Source: Saprospirales bacterium (GTDB lineage: Bacteria > Bacteroidota > Bacteroidia > Chitinophagales > Saprospiraceae). Taken from it: DNA of 64,000 nt. The notes under the pieces are model-generated. The model did no database searches and was not told the DNA's origin. It saw only the letters and a list, made by a program, of their open reading frames with translations. The stretch spans positions 1 to 64,000 of the forward strand of contig PAAY01000019.1 in the NCBI GenBank assembly GCA_002698985.1, given 5' to 3'. Both the position numbers and the translations under genes were made by a program. Position 1 is the stretch's first letter, and the number at the start of each line of letters is the position of its first letter. Below are positions 1 to 7,874 of this stretch, piece after piece.

Positions 1-110
1 ATTGGGTGATTGTTCTTCGTGTAAGTTGTGCAAAACTCAAACTTAGAACTTTCACCCTTTTATACATTAAATACTTTCACGGACTATTGATCTAACAAAA
101 CTGTGAGAAC

Positions 111-899
111 ATGATCATCTTGAAAATTCTTGGAATTGCCATTCTCGTCTTTGTAGTGCTTTTGGTCCTGGCCTACTTCATCCAGCCGGCCTTGCTGACC
201 TTGCCCTACACGACTTTCATAAAGCTCTTCGTCAAAAACCCGCCTTTCGTTCCGGTGGAAGAACACTTTCCTCAACACAAACTGTTGAAAGACAACTGGG
301 AAGTGATCCGCGATGAATTGCTCGAGGTGCTGAAAGATGCTGACAACATTCCCAAGTTCCACGAAGTGGACAGCATTCAACGCTTTATCAGTGCCAAAGA
401 CGATGTACCCTGGCGCACCTTCATCATCAAGGCCTATGACAAGTGGCTGGACAGCAATGCCGCCAAGGTGCCCAAAACAACAGAACTGCTCAAACAGACT
501 CCCCAGATCACCACGGCCATGTTCAGCATCCTCGACGGTGGCAAGCACATTCCGCCGCACATGGGCTTTTTCAAGGCCGTTTTGCGCTATCACCTCGGAC
601 TGATCGTGCCCACGGATGCCCCCTGCTACATCGTAGTTGGCGGTGAAAAATACTCCTGGAAAGAAGGCGAGGACGTTCTTTTTGACGACACCTACATGCA
701 CGAGGTTTGGAACAAAAGCCCCAACCGCCGGGTGGTGCTCTTCTGTGATGTTTACCGTGAGAAAGGCTTGCCCGGATGGGTGAAAAAGCTGAACCGCAAA
801 ATGTTCAACCTGCTGGCCACCAGCAAGCGCCTGTCCAAAGCCGTGAAAAAAGCCGAAGTGACAAAAGACATCGCTTCCACAAAAAAATCTGCCGCCTGA
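111..899 (+). CDS. Aspartyl/asparaginyl beta-hydroxylase family protein
   Basis: The 262-residue protein has one N-terminal membrane segment (about residues 4-24) followed by an Asp/Asn beta-hydroxylase (LpxO/AspH-type) jelly-roll domain at about residues 80-215. Visible family features are HIPPHMG (146-152), RYHLGL (159-164), FDDTYMHEVWN (191-201) and the RR pair at 206-207, which fit the Fe(II) and 2-oxoglutarate sites. Members hydroxylate aspartyl residues of proteins or lipid A acyl chains using O2 and 2-oxoglutarate; the substrate here is unknown. The start is the first ATG, and the 110 bases before it hold no other gene. The stop lies one base before the mqnB start, so the next two genes are probably cotranscribed with it. 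Confidence 0.82.
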   Translation: MIILKILGIAILVFVVLLVLAYFIQPALLTLPYTTFIKLFVKNPPFVPVEEHFPQHKLLKDNWEVIRDELLEVLKDADNIPKFHEVDSIQRFISAKDDVPWRTFIIKAYDKWLDSNAAKVPKTTELLKQTPQITTAMFSILDGGKHIPPHMGFFKAVLRYHLGLIVPTDAPCYIVVGGEKYSWKEGEDVLFDDTYMHEVWNKSPNRRVVLFCDVYREKGLPGWVKKLNRKMFNLLATSKRLSKAVKKAEVTKDIASTKKSAA

Positions 900-900
900 C

Positions 901-1578
901 ATGAAAGTCCTCATCGTCAGCGCCACGCCATTCGAGCTAGCACCTTTGATGAAGTTGCTGGAGAGCCAGGGCGTACCCAGGGAGCAGTCGATCTTTTACG
1001 GATTGCTCGAAATCCAGACGCTCATTACTGGTGTGGGTTCCACAGCCACAGCTTTTGCCCTCGGCCACACTTTTGCGAAGCAAAAATTTGACCTGGCCAT
1101 ACAGGCGGGAATCGGTGGCGCCTTTGATCCTGAGGTCCGGTTGGGGACAGTTTTCAATATAGTTTCAGAACAATTCGGCGACCTGGGCGTGGAGGAAGCA
1201 GACGGCAGCTTCACCGATGTTTTCGAACTGGAACTCATGCAAGCTTCAGCTCCCCCGTTTACCGAAGGAAAACTGCTGAACCCCGCCGGTGAAGCCGGTT
1301 TTCTACCTTCGGCAAAAGGGCTGACGGTGAACAAAGTGCATGGTTCCGAAAAGAGCATCGCCGCCATCCGGAAAAAATACGATGCGGACATCGAGAGCAT
1401 GGAGGGGGCAGCCTTCTTTTATGCCTGTTTGCTCGCTTCGCAACCTTTTTTGGAGCTGCGTTCCATCTCCAACCATGTGGAGCCGAGAAACCGGGAAAAC
1501 TGGGATTTACCGAAGGCAATCGACGAACTGAACAAGACCCTTATCGAGCTACTGGACACCATCAAAAGCCAGCTGTAG
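901..1578 (+). CDS. mqnB: Futalosine hydrolase
   Basis: The 225-residue protein belongs to the nucleoside phosphorylase-like fold and matches futalosine hydrolase, which removes hypoxanthine from futalosine to give dehypoxanthine futalosine in the alternative menaquinone pathway. Diagnostic stretches are the N-terminal MKVLIVSATPFE, the IQAGIGGAF loop near residue 70, and the C-terminal ESMEGAAFFYACL followed by SISNHVEPRNRENW. The ATG lies one base after the stop of the preceding hydroxylase gene, and the next gene starts immediately after its TAG, so this is a tight operon. Menaquinone made this way would feed the respiratory modules further along the window. Confidence 0.88.
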   Translation: MKVLIVSATPFELAPLMKLLESQGVPREQSIFYGLLEIQTLITGVGSTATAFALGHTFAKQKFDLAIQAGIGGAFDPEVRLGTVFNIVSEQFGDLGVEEADGSFTDVFELELMQASAPPFTEGKLLNPAGEAGFLPSAKGLTVNKVHGSEKSIAAIRKKYDADIESMEGAAFFYACLLASQPFLELRSISNHVEPRNRENWDLPKAIDELNKTLIELLDTIKSQL

Positions 1579-2520
1579 ATGCCGGACTCAAAAACACCCA
1601 TTTCCATTGACAAGAAAGTGGAAGTGCTGCCCCACTTTCAGTTGGAAACGCTGCCGGATAGGCCGCAACCCAAACCCTTTGCACTGGTTTTGCTCCGGGT
1701 TTTCTTCCGCATTGCCGGTTGGATCGTTCCCGGCCTGGCAGCACGCCTGGCACTGTCGCTTTTTGCCCGTCCCAGGGTCAGGGCCCGTCACAAATATTCC
1801 GACGAAATACTGGAGAGCGCCAAAATCTTTGAAATTCTTTACGGCAACCTCATCCTCAAAGGATATGAATGGGGGGAAGGAAAGGAGACCGTGCTGCTGG
1901 TTCACGGCTGGGAGTCGCGGGGCACTGCACTGCGCAGCTTCGTTCCCGGCCTTTTGAAAGCCGGCTACCGGGTGGTGACATTCGACGGTCCGGCACACGG
2001 CGACTCTCAAGGCAAACGCACCGACCTGGTGCATTTTGCGGGTGCCGTGAAAGCGGTCATCAACAAAGTGGGTGGGGTCAGGCACATCATTACCCATTCC
2101 TTTGGTGGTTCCACAACGGTTTTCGCACTGAGCTACCTGGCACCCGAAATTTCCATTGATAAACTTGTGCTCATTGCCGTACCGGCCAGTACCCGCAAGG
2201 TGGTCAGCGACTACCTGAAAATGATTGCCATGCCACATCCCGGCAGGGTGCGTTTCAGAGATATGCTGCAAAACCGCTACCACCACCTGTCCTTCAATTC
2301 CGTTGATGTGGAGCACTCCCTGGCCAATGCCAATGTCAATAAAGTGCTGGTCGTTCACGACCGCTCCGATACCGCCGTGCCTTTTGAAAGTGCCGAGCGG
2401 ATTTTTGAAAACCACCCACATGTGAGCATGCTGGTAACACACGGTTTCGGACATTATCTGCTGGTGAAGCAAAAGCCCGTCATCGAGCGGGTTACGGCTT
2501 TTATTTGCGATGGGCAGTGA
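1579..2520 (+). CDS. Alpha/beta hydrolase
   Basis: The 313-residue protein has an alpha/beta-hydrolase core from about residue 100 onward. Seen in the sequence are the oxyanion-hole motif LLVHGWES (107-113), the nucleophile elbow THSFGGS with Ser174, a likely acid Asp264 in HDRSDTAVP and a likely His292 in GFGHYLL. This makes a complete catalytic triad. The first 70 residues include a weakly hydrophobic segment (about 34-62) that could bind membrane. The start codon abuts the stop of mqnB. The substrate cannot be told from sequence; esterase or lipase activity is the family default. Confidence 0.82.
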   Translation: MPDSKTPISIDKKVEVLPHFQLETLPDRPQPKPFALVLLRVFFRIAGWIVPGLAARLALSLFARPRVRARHKYSDEILESAKIFEILYGNLILKGYEWGEGKETVLLVHGWESRGTALRSFVPGLLKAGYRVVTFDGPAHGDSQGKRTDLVHFAGAVKAVINKVGGVRHIITHSFGGSTTVFALSYLAPEISIDKLVLIAVPASTRKVVSDYLKMIAMPHPGRVRFRDMLQNRYHHLSFNSVDVEHSLANANVNKVLVVHDRSDTAVPFESAERIFENHPHVSMLVTHGFGHYLLVKQKPVIERVTAFICDGQ

Positions 2521-2577
2521 TTCCTTTTCGTATCATTGCGGCTGTTATTTTGGACTGCAATTATTAATCCTTGCAAC

Positions 2578-3411
2578 ATGGAATTCGTTCTTCCGGATCT
2601 GGCCAGCTTTGAAACCTGGATGAGCCTGCTCACCCTCACCTTTCTGGAAATCGTACTCGGAATTGACAACATCATCTTTATCAGCATTGCAGCCAACAAG
2701 CTGCCCATAGAGAAACAGAAAAGAGCTGCCAACATCGGGCTTTTCCTGGCCATGGTGTTGCGCATCCTGCTCCTCTTCGGAATTTCCGTGCTCATTGCCA
2801 TGAGTGAGCCCTGGATCACCATTGACACCAGCCTGGTGCAGGCGGGCTTTTCCGGCCAGAGCCTGATTCTCATTGCCGGAGGCATCTTTCTGCTTTACAA
2901 GAGTACCACAGAAATACACCACAAACTTGAAGGTGATCACGCAGAGGCGCTGGGCATGAAGCGCAAAACCTCCACCATGACTGCTGTCATTCTGCAAATC
3001 ACCATCATCAACATCGTATTTTCCTTTGATTCCATCCTGACGGCCGTTGGAATGACGAACGGCCTTTACGGTGCCCTGGTGATCATGATCGTGGCCGTGG
3101 TCATTTCGGTAGTGATCATGATGGCCTTTGCCGTGCCGGTAGGCCGCTTTGTAAACACCCACCCCACCATCCAAATGCTGGGGCTGGCTTTCCTGATCCT
3201 CATCGGTTTCATGCTCATTGCCGAAGGGGCACACATCGGGCATTTGAGAATTGCCGGAACGGAAGTGGGCACAGTGCCCAAGGGTTACCTGTATTTTGCC
3301 ATTGCCTTCTCGCTTTTTGTCGAGTTCCTCAACATGCGGCTTCGCAAAAAACAAGTCCCTGTGCAACTGCACGGCGCTGAAGAAGAAGCAACAAAAGAGG
3401 GTATATTGTAG
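2578..3411 (+). CDS. TerC family integral membrane protein
   Basis: The 277-residue protein has about seven hydrophobic helices and the TerC signature, with acidic residues in membrane segments: FLEIVLGIDNIIF near residue 20 and FSFDSILTAVG near residue 150. TerC/Alx proteins have been linked to tellurite resistance and, in better studied members, to manganese export during loading of secreted enzymes. I chose the ATG at 2578, which begins with MEFVLPDLASFE as in relatives, over an upstream in-frame TTG at 2536. The gene ends in a TAG followed directly by a 10-base tandem repeat tract. Confidence 0.87.
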   Translation: MEFVLPDLASFETWMSLLTLTFLEIVLGIDNIIFISIAANKLPIEKQKRAANIGLFLAMVLRILLLFGISVLIAMSEPWITIDTSLVQAGFSGQSLILIAGGIFLLYKSTTEIHHKLEGDHAEALGMKRKTSTMTAVILQITIINIVFSFDSILTAVGMTNGLYGALVIMIVAVVISVVIMMAFAVPVGRFVNTHPTIQMLGLAFLILIGFMLIAEGAHIGHLRIAGTEVGTVPKGYLYFAIAFSLFVEFLNMRLRKKQVPVQLHGAEEEATKEGIL

Positions 3412-3446
3412 GTTGAGAGGAGTTGAGAGGAGTTGAGAGGGGTTGG
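3412..3446. repeat. 10-bp tandem repeat tract after terC-like gene
   Basis: About three and a half copies of the decamer GTTGAGAGGA begin at the first base after the preceding stop codon. It is one of several word-like tracts in the first 23 kb. Confidence 0.8.
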
Positions 3447-3528
3447 TGATGAGGTTTTTTGAACTTTCTCGTTACATCAACCGGATTATTTGAACGCATA
3501 AATCATACTAACCATAATTGAGTCCCCT

Positions 3529-3924
3529 ATGAAGTTTACCAATCAATCAGACCTTGCACTACTCTTACTAAGGGTCACTTTTGGTGGCCTGATGTTCATC
3601 AACCACGGCATGGGCAAAGCAGCAAAGGTTTTGGCCGGCGAGTTGACAAAATTTGGTGACCCGATTGGCCTTGGGCCCGAGATCTCATTGATTCTGGCTG
3701 CCTTTGCCGAAGCGGTCTGTGCCATTTTGCTCGTGGTAGGACTGTTCACCCGCTGGGCCGCTATTCCGCTCATCATCACCATGGCAGTGGCGGTATTCGT
3801 GGTCCACATCGATGACCCTTTCAAAAAAATGGAAATGGGGCTGCTGTACCTGACGGTTTATCTTGCGATTTTTATGACGGGACCCGGCAGGTTCTCCATT
3901 GACGAACAATACCGGAAAATTTGA
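3529..3924 (+). CDS. DoxX family membrane protein
   Basis: The 131-residue protein has four predicted membrane helices and the DoxX layout: an N-terminal LLLLRVTFGGLMFINHG helix, a FGDPIGLGP loop, and two later helices around FAEAVCAILLVVGLFTRWA and LLYLTVYLAIFMTGPGRFS. DoxX-like proteins are membrane proteins of the quinone and redox-stress type whose exact reaction is often unknown. The stop TGA at 3922-3924 is four bases before the ATG of the ApbE gene, so the two are probably one transcript. Confidence 0.82.
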   Translation: MKFTNQSDLALLLLRVTFGGLMFINHGMGKAAKVLAGELTKFGDPIGLGPEISLILAAFAEAVCAILLVVGLFTRWAAIPLIITMAVAVFVVHIDDPFKKMEMGLLYLTVYLAIFMTGPGRFSIDEQYRKI

Positions 3925-3928
3925 TCCT

Positions 3929-5020
3929 ATGCGGATACTGACCACCATTGCAGCGCTTGTCCTGCTTTTTCAGGCCTGTCAGAACGAACAGGAAGCCCCG
4001 GCGTCTTCCTACCTCGTTGCCGAAGGTAAAACCATGGGAACCTATTACCGGGTTACCTACGATGACAGTCTCAACAGGGATTTCGGCAGAGAGATAGACT
4101 CACTACTGGTGGCCATCAACGACGAAATTTCCACCTACATTCCGGAATCCACCATCAGCCGCTTCAACCAGGCGGAAAGCAGCCTGGACCTGGGGCTGGA
4201 GTACAAAGACTTCGCCGAATGCCTGGAAGACCTCAACCGCTGTGCGGGAGTCCCCAACACGCATTTTCTTCGCAATTTTTTGGCGGCCCGTGTGGTTTAC
4301 GCCCGTACCAACGGTGCCTTCGACCCAACCATCATGCCACTGGTCAATTACTGGGGCTTCGGCTACACCCCGAAAAGAGCGGTGACCAACGCCGACAGCC
4401 TCGTCATCGATTCGCTGCTCCAATACGTCGGCTTTGACAAGGTGACCCTGAAAGCCGACGACGGCCCCGTACTCCTCCTGAAATCCGACCCCGGCGTCCA
4501 GCTAGATTTCGGCGGCACCGGCCAGGGATATGGCATCGATGCGGTGGCCGATTACCTGGAATGGAAAGGAATCAAAAATTACCTGGTGGACATCGGCGGT
4601 GAATGCAGGGCCAGAGGCCTCAACCCGCACGGAAAACTGTGGACCATCGGCATCAACACCCCCAAGTCTGAAGCGGAGGTCACAGAATTTACCCGCATCA
4701 TTCAGTTGAAAGACATGTCCGTGTCCACTTCCGGTAACTACCGCAACTTTTACGAAGTGAACGGCCAGAAATACAGCCATTTCATCAGCCCGAAAACCGG
4801 TTTCCCGGAAAAGAGCACCCTGCTGAGCGCATCGGTATTCGGAAAGGACTGCCTGCTGCCCGATGCCCTTGCCACCGGATTCATGGTCATGGGCCTGGAC
4901 GCAGCCTACCTGCTGGCCGATGAGCTGGAAGACATCGAAGCCTTGTTCATCTATTCCGACGAAAATGGCCAACTACAGGTGAAATACACCCCAGGAGTGG
5001 AAGCGATGCTGGTGGAGTGA
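3929..5020 (+). CDS. apbE: FAD:protein FMN transferase, lipoprotein
   Basis: The 363-residue protein starts with a lipoprotein signal (MRILTTIAALVLLFQAC, lipobox Cys about residue 17) and continues as an ApbE domain. ApbE uses FAD to attach FMN covalently to threonines of NqrB/C- or RnfG-type respiratory subunits outside the cytoplasm. Recognisable motifs are GKTMGTYYRVTY, FDPTIMPLVNYWGFG, DFGGTGQGYGID and SGNYRNFYEVNGQKYSHF followed by SPKTGFP. The central motif has Gln where many ApbE proteins have Lys (AKGY), a variant I believe is common in Bacteroidota lipoprotein forms. The ATG at 3929 gives a clean signal peptide; an upstream in-frame start would add ten unneeded residues. Confidence 0.9.
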   Translation: MRILTTIAALVLLFQACQNEQEAPASSYLVAEGKTMGTYYRVTYDDSLNRDFGREIDSLLVAINDEISTYIPESTISRFNQAESSLDLGLEYKDFAECLEDLNRCAGVPNTHFLRNFLAARVVYARTNGAFDPTIMPLVNYWGFGYTPKRAVTNADSLVIDSLLQYVGFDKVTLKADDGPVLLLKSDPGVQLDFGGTGQGYGIDAVADYLEWKGIKNYLVDIGGECRARGLNPHGKLWTIGINTPKSEAEVTEFTRIIQLKDMSVSTSGNYRNFYEVNGQKYSHFISPKTGFPEKSTLLSASVFGKDCLLPDALATGFMVMGLDAAYLLADELEDIEALFIYSDENGQLQVKYTPGVEAMLVE

Positions 5021-5048
5021 GGTGGCTCGGCGACCCAAACTCTACTCT

Positions 5049-5430
5049 TTTTTGACCACAGAGTTAAACAGAGTTATTGCACGGAGTTGCACGGAGTTTT
5101 GACACGGAGTTTCACGGAGCTAGCGCTCCCAAACTCTAAACCCTAAACCCTAAACTTTTTAACCGCAGAGTTAAACAGAGTTATTACACGGAGTTGCACG
5201 GAGTTTTGTCACGGAGTTTCACGGAGCTAGCGCTCCCAAACTCTACACTCTAAACCCTACACCCTGAACTTTTTAACCGCAGAGTTAAACAGAGTTATTA
5301 CACGGAGTTCCACGGAGTTTTGTCACGGAGTTTCACGGAGCTAGCGCTCCCAAACTCTACACTCTACACCCTAAACCCTAAACTTTTTTAACCACCGAGT
5401 TATCAGAGTTGAAAACAGAGTTGTGCAGAG
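5049..5430. repeat. Tandem array of a ~114-bp unit with GCTAGCGCT core
   Basis: The 502 bases between apbE and the exonuclease gene contain no gene. Three tandem copies start near 5049, 5156 and 5270 (spacing 107 and 114 bases), with a degenerate fourth from 5384. Each copy runs from an ACAGAGTT/CACGGAGTT stutter through the core GCTAGCGCTCCCAAACTCTA to short (CTACAC/CCTAAAC) words. The same core recurs, sometimes inverted, at 9364, 11610-11625 and, more weakly, near 15825. I see no reading frame, tRNA or insertion-sequence end in it. Confidence 0.85.
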
Positions 5431-5436
5431 TATTCC

Positions 5437-5521
5437 CGGCCAACCTACAACCTACAACCTACAACCTCATAATCCTCCATAATCCTCATAATCCTCCATA
5501 ATCCTCATAATCCTCCACAAC
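5437..5521. repeat. Short-word repeats just before the exonuclease start
   Basis: Three copies of CCTACAA are followed by alternating CATAATCCTC and CATAATCCTCC words, reaching to within a few bases of the ATG at 5523. Any ribosome binding signal of the next gene must lie inside this tract. Confidence 0.8.
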
Positions 5522-5522
5522 A

Positions 5523-6338
5523 ATGAACCTCGATCTCAAAAGAGACCTCTGTTTTTTCGACCTGGAAGCTACCGGCCTGAACGTGATTCGTGACCGGATC
5601 ATTCAGATAGCCATTGTCAAGTTTCCGAAAGACGGCGGTGAGCCGGAAGAGCTGCAAATGCTCATCAATCCGGGCATTCCGATTTCCGAAGAGGCTTTTG
5701 GCGTCCACGGCATTTCGGCCAAAGACGTGGCCAACAAACCCACCTTCGCGCAGGTAGCCAAAAAGATCTACGATTTCATCGGCGATGCCGATCTGGCGGG
5801 CTACAACATCAGCCGATTCGATGTGCCCTTGCTGATGGAAGAATTTGACCGGGCTGGGTTCCACTTCGACATCGAAAAGCGCAAGCTGGTGGATGTGCAG
5901 CGCATTTTTTACAAAATGGAGCCCCGCAACCTGCGGGCAGCCCTGCGCTTTTATTGCGGAAAGGAAATGGTCGATGCCCACGACGCCATGGCTGATGTGA
6001 GAGCCACCATCGATGTTTTCAAAGGCCAGCTGGAAAAATACGAGGGGGTGGACCATGTGGATGACGACGGCAACGTGACCCCGACTCCCGTCAGACCCGA
6101 TGTGGAGACACTGCACGAATTCACCCAGGACGTGCGCACCATCGATGTGACCAACCGCCTCAAATACAACGACAATGGAGAAATTGTCTTCAACTTCGGA
6201 AAATATGTGGGCAAAACTTTCGACCAGGTTTTTGAAGAAGACAGAAATTATTTTTATTGGATCCTCAATAAGGACTTTGCCGTTCAGGTGAAGAACACCG
6301 TCCGCAATTACCTGAAGACCAAAGAGAACAAAAGCTGA
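5523..6338 (+). CDS. DEDDh 3'-5' exonuclease (DnaQ/ExoX-like)
   Basis: The 271-residue protein has a DnaQ-fold exonuclease domain with all three motifs: Asp13 and Glu15 in FFDLEATG, Asp100 in NISRFDVPLL, and His153 with Asp158 in HDAMADVR, which makes it a DEDDh enzyme. A C-terminal region (about 205-265) with FNFGKYVGKTFDQVF and YFYWIL resembles the small domain following ExoX-type nucleases. It is therefore a single-strand DNA trimming or repair nuclease, or a stand-alone epsilon-like proofreader. No polymerase gene is near. The ATG at 5523 is preceded by repeats. Confidence 0.88.
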   Translation: MNLDLKRDLCFFDLEATGLNVIRDRIIQIAIVKFPKDGGEPEELQMLINPGIPISEEAFGVHGISAKDVANKPTFAQVAKKIYDFIGDADLAGYNISRFDVPLLMEEFDRAGFHFDIEKRKLVDVQRIFYKMEPRNLRAALRFYCGKEMVDAHDAMADVRATIDVFKGQLEKYEGVDHVDDDGNVTPTPVRPDVETLHEFTQDVRTIDVTNRLKYNDNGEIVFNFGKYVGKTFDQVFEEDRNYFYWILNKDFAVQVKNTVRNYLKTKENKS

Positions 6339-6371
6339 CAACAACGAAAACCATCATCCAATCCACAGCCA

Positions 6372-7109
6372 ATGATCCGCCTTGCTGATTATGCCACGAC
6401 GCCCCCGGAAGACGCCAACTGGAAGAAGTTGGAAAAGCTCACCGACAAATACCAGGAACGAATCGGAGAGCTGAACGAAATCCTGCGGGCCGAGCGCAAC
6501 CACGCTGTGCTGGTCGTCTTGCAGGGAATGGACGGAAGCGGCAAGGACGGTGCAGTGAAAAAAGTATTTAAGGATTGCACCCACTTCAACGTAAGTGTTT
6601 ACCCTTTTAAAAAGCCGACGGAACTGGAATTTGCCCATGACTTCCTCTGGCGGGTGCACAAACAGGTGCCTGCAAAAGGGGAGATCAAGATTTTCAACCG
6701 CTCCCATTACGAAGACATTCTCATCCAACGGGTGCACGGCTGGATCGATGAAGATCGGGTGAAAAACCGCATGGAAGCCATCAACGCCTTCGAAAAGCTG
6801 CTGGTCTTCGACAACAACACCACGGTGCTGAAATTCTACCTCCACATCTCCTATGAACAGCAGGCCATCGAGCTGCAACAACGCATCGATGAACCGGAAA
6901 AACACTGGAAACACAACGAGGGCGACTGGGAAGAGCGCAAACTGTGGAAGCAGTACATGAAGGCCTATGAGGATGTATTCAACTGGAGCGAAATACCCTG
7001 GACCATCGTGCCCGTTGACGAACGCTGGTACCGCGATTACATCATCGCCAAAAAGGTTTGCGAAGCAATGGAAGCTCTAAATTTGCAATATCCGGAGATG
7101 GAGAAATGA
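6372..7109 (+). CDS. ppk2: Polyphosphate kinase 2 family protein
   Basis: The 245-residue protein is a PPK2 domain with almost no extension. Key features are the Walker A-like QGMDGSGKDGAVKKVF (51-66), FNRSHYEDILIQRVHG (108-123) and PWTIVPVDERWYRDYI near the C-terminus. PPK2 enzymes move phosphate between polyphosphate and nucleotides; short single-domain forms usually phosphorylate ADP/GDP or AMP at polyphosphate expense. The subclass cannot be fixed by eye. It starts 33 bases after the exonuclease stop. Confidence 0.9.
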   Translation: MIRLADYATTPPEDANWKKLEKLTDKYQERIGELNEILRAERNHAVLVVLQGMDGSGKDGAVKKVFKDCTHFNVSVYPFKKPTELEFAHDFLWRVHKQVPAKGEIKIFNRSHYEDILIQRVHGWIDEDRVKNRMEAINAFEKLLVFDNNTTVLKFYLHISYEQQAIELQQRIDEPEKHWKHNEGDWEERKLWKQYMKAYEDVFNWSEIPWTIVPVDERWYRDYIIAKKVCEAMEALNLQYPEMEK

Positions 7110-7523
7110 ATGATTGAGGAACCGAGGATGTGAGGATTTGAGGATGTGAGGATGTGAGGATGTGAGGATTTGAGGATTGAGTGCCCCGATAGCCATCGGG
7201 GCAAAAAGCCATTTTCGATTGGATTTGCCTGCAAGAGTCGTTGGTTGTGAGAGGTTGGTTTTATTCTAAAATTATGGTTTACAGAAGTTTAGAAGCGACC
7301 GAGCGCAACCTCTCTAAACTTCTCTAAACTTCTCTAAACCCCTCTAAACGAATGAGGGCACTTTTTACTGTGCACTCAGAAACTGGTGGTCTGCCCCAAT
7401 AAATTACCAGACCGGAGGTGATTCCGAAGAACTGAAAACATTCAACAGACTCAACAGACTCAACAGACTCAACAGTCTCAACAATTTCAACAGTCTCAAC
7501 AGTCTCAACAATTCTTCGAAGCT
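7110..7523. repeat. Gene-free 414-base spacer with several repeat tracts
   Basis: The spacer holds GAGGATGTGAGGAT words (about 7130-7180), a perfect 9-bp hairpin with loop AGCC at 7182-7203 that could end the ppk2 transcript, four (A)CTTCTCTAAAC words (about 7298-7350), and a 9-base CAACAGACT/CAACAGTCT tract (about 7441-7513) reaching nearly to the next ATG. I see no gene in it; a leucine-rich frame on the other strand is only the repeat read in translation. Confidence 0.8.
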
Positions 7524-7850
7524 ATGGATCCGAAAAGAAAACAGGAGCTCGAAACCGCAGCACTTGAACGGAACCTCAAAAATGCGGAAGAAGTGCTCAG
7601 GAAAGGTTTTCTGAAATTTGTTACGCCGAGGGTTCTTTTGTTCACGGTCATTTTCACGCCCTTGTTTGGGTTGGTTCAAATGGTGGGTTCGAAAGGCAAC
7701 AGTCTCGACGACTGGCTTTGGTACCTGCTGGCTGGTTTTTGTACCGGTTTGATTGGTGCCACTGCAGAATATTTTATCTGGCGATGGACGAGAAACAGGA
7801 ACGCCAGATTGATCAGGCAGAAGAAAGGGTCAGGAAGCATCCCTGGGTAA
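7524..7850 (+). CDS. Small two-helix membrane protein of unknown function
   Basis: I do not recognise this 108-residue protein. It has a charged N-terminal helix (about 1-30, rich in Lys, Glu and Arg), a hydrophobic segment at about 38-55, a second at about 65-85, and a basic C-terminal tail. The shape suggests a small inner-membrane protein with both ends in the cytoplasm. The ATG lies about ten bases after a nonamer repeat tract. The next large gene is in the same frame 24 bases after its TAA, so they may be translated from one message. Confidence 0.6.
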   Translation: MDPKRKQELETAALERNLKNAEEVLRKGFLKFVTPRVLLFTVIFTPLFGLVQMVGSKGNSLDDWLWYLLAGFCTGLIGATAEYFIWRWTRNRNARLIRQKKGSGSIPG

Positions 7851-7874
7851 TCCACATACAGCAATGAACCACCA

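Noticed and set aside
5049-5430. CRISPR array.
   Set aside because: Units of about 110 bases repeat throughout with no unique spacers, and there are no cas genes.
7404-7679. Leucine-rich open frame on the minus strand near 7.5 kb.
   Set aside because: The LLRLLSLLSL pattern is the nonamer DNA repeat read in frame, not a protein.
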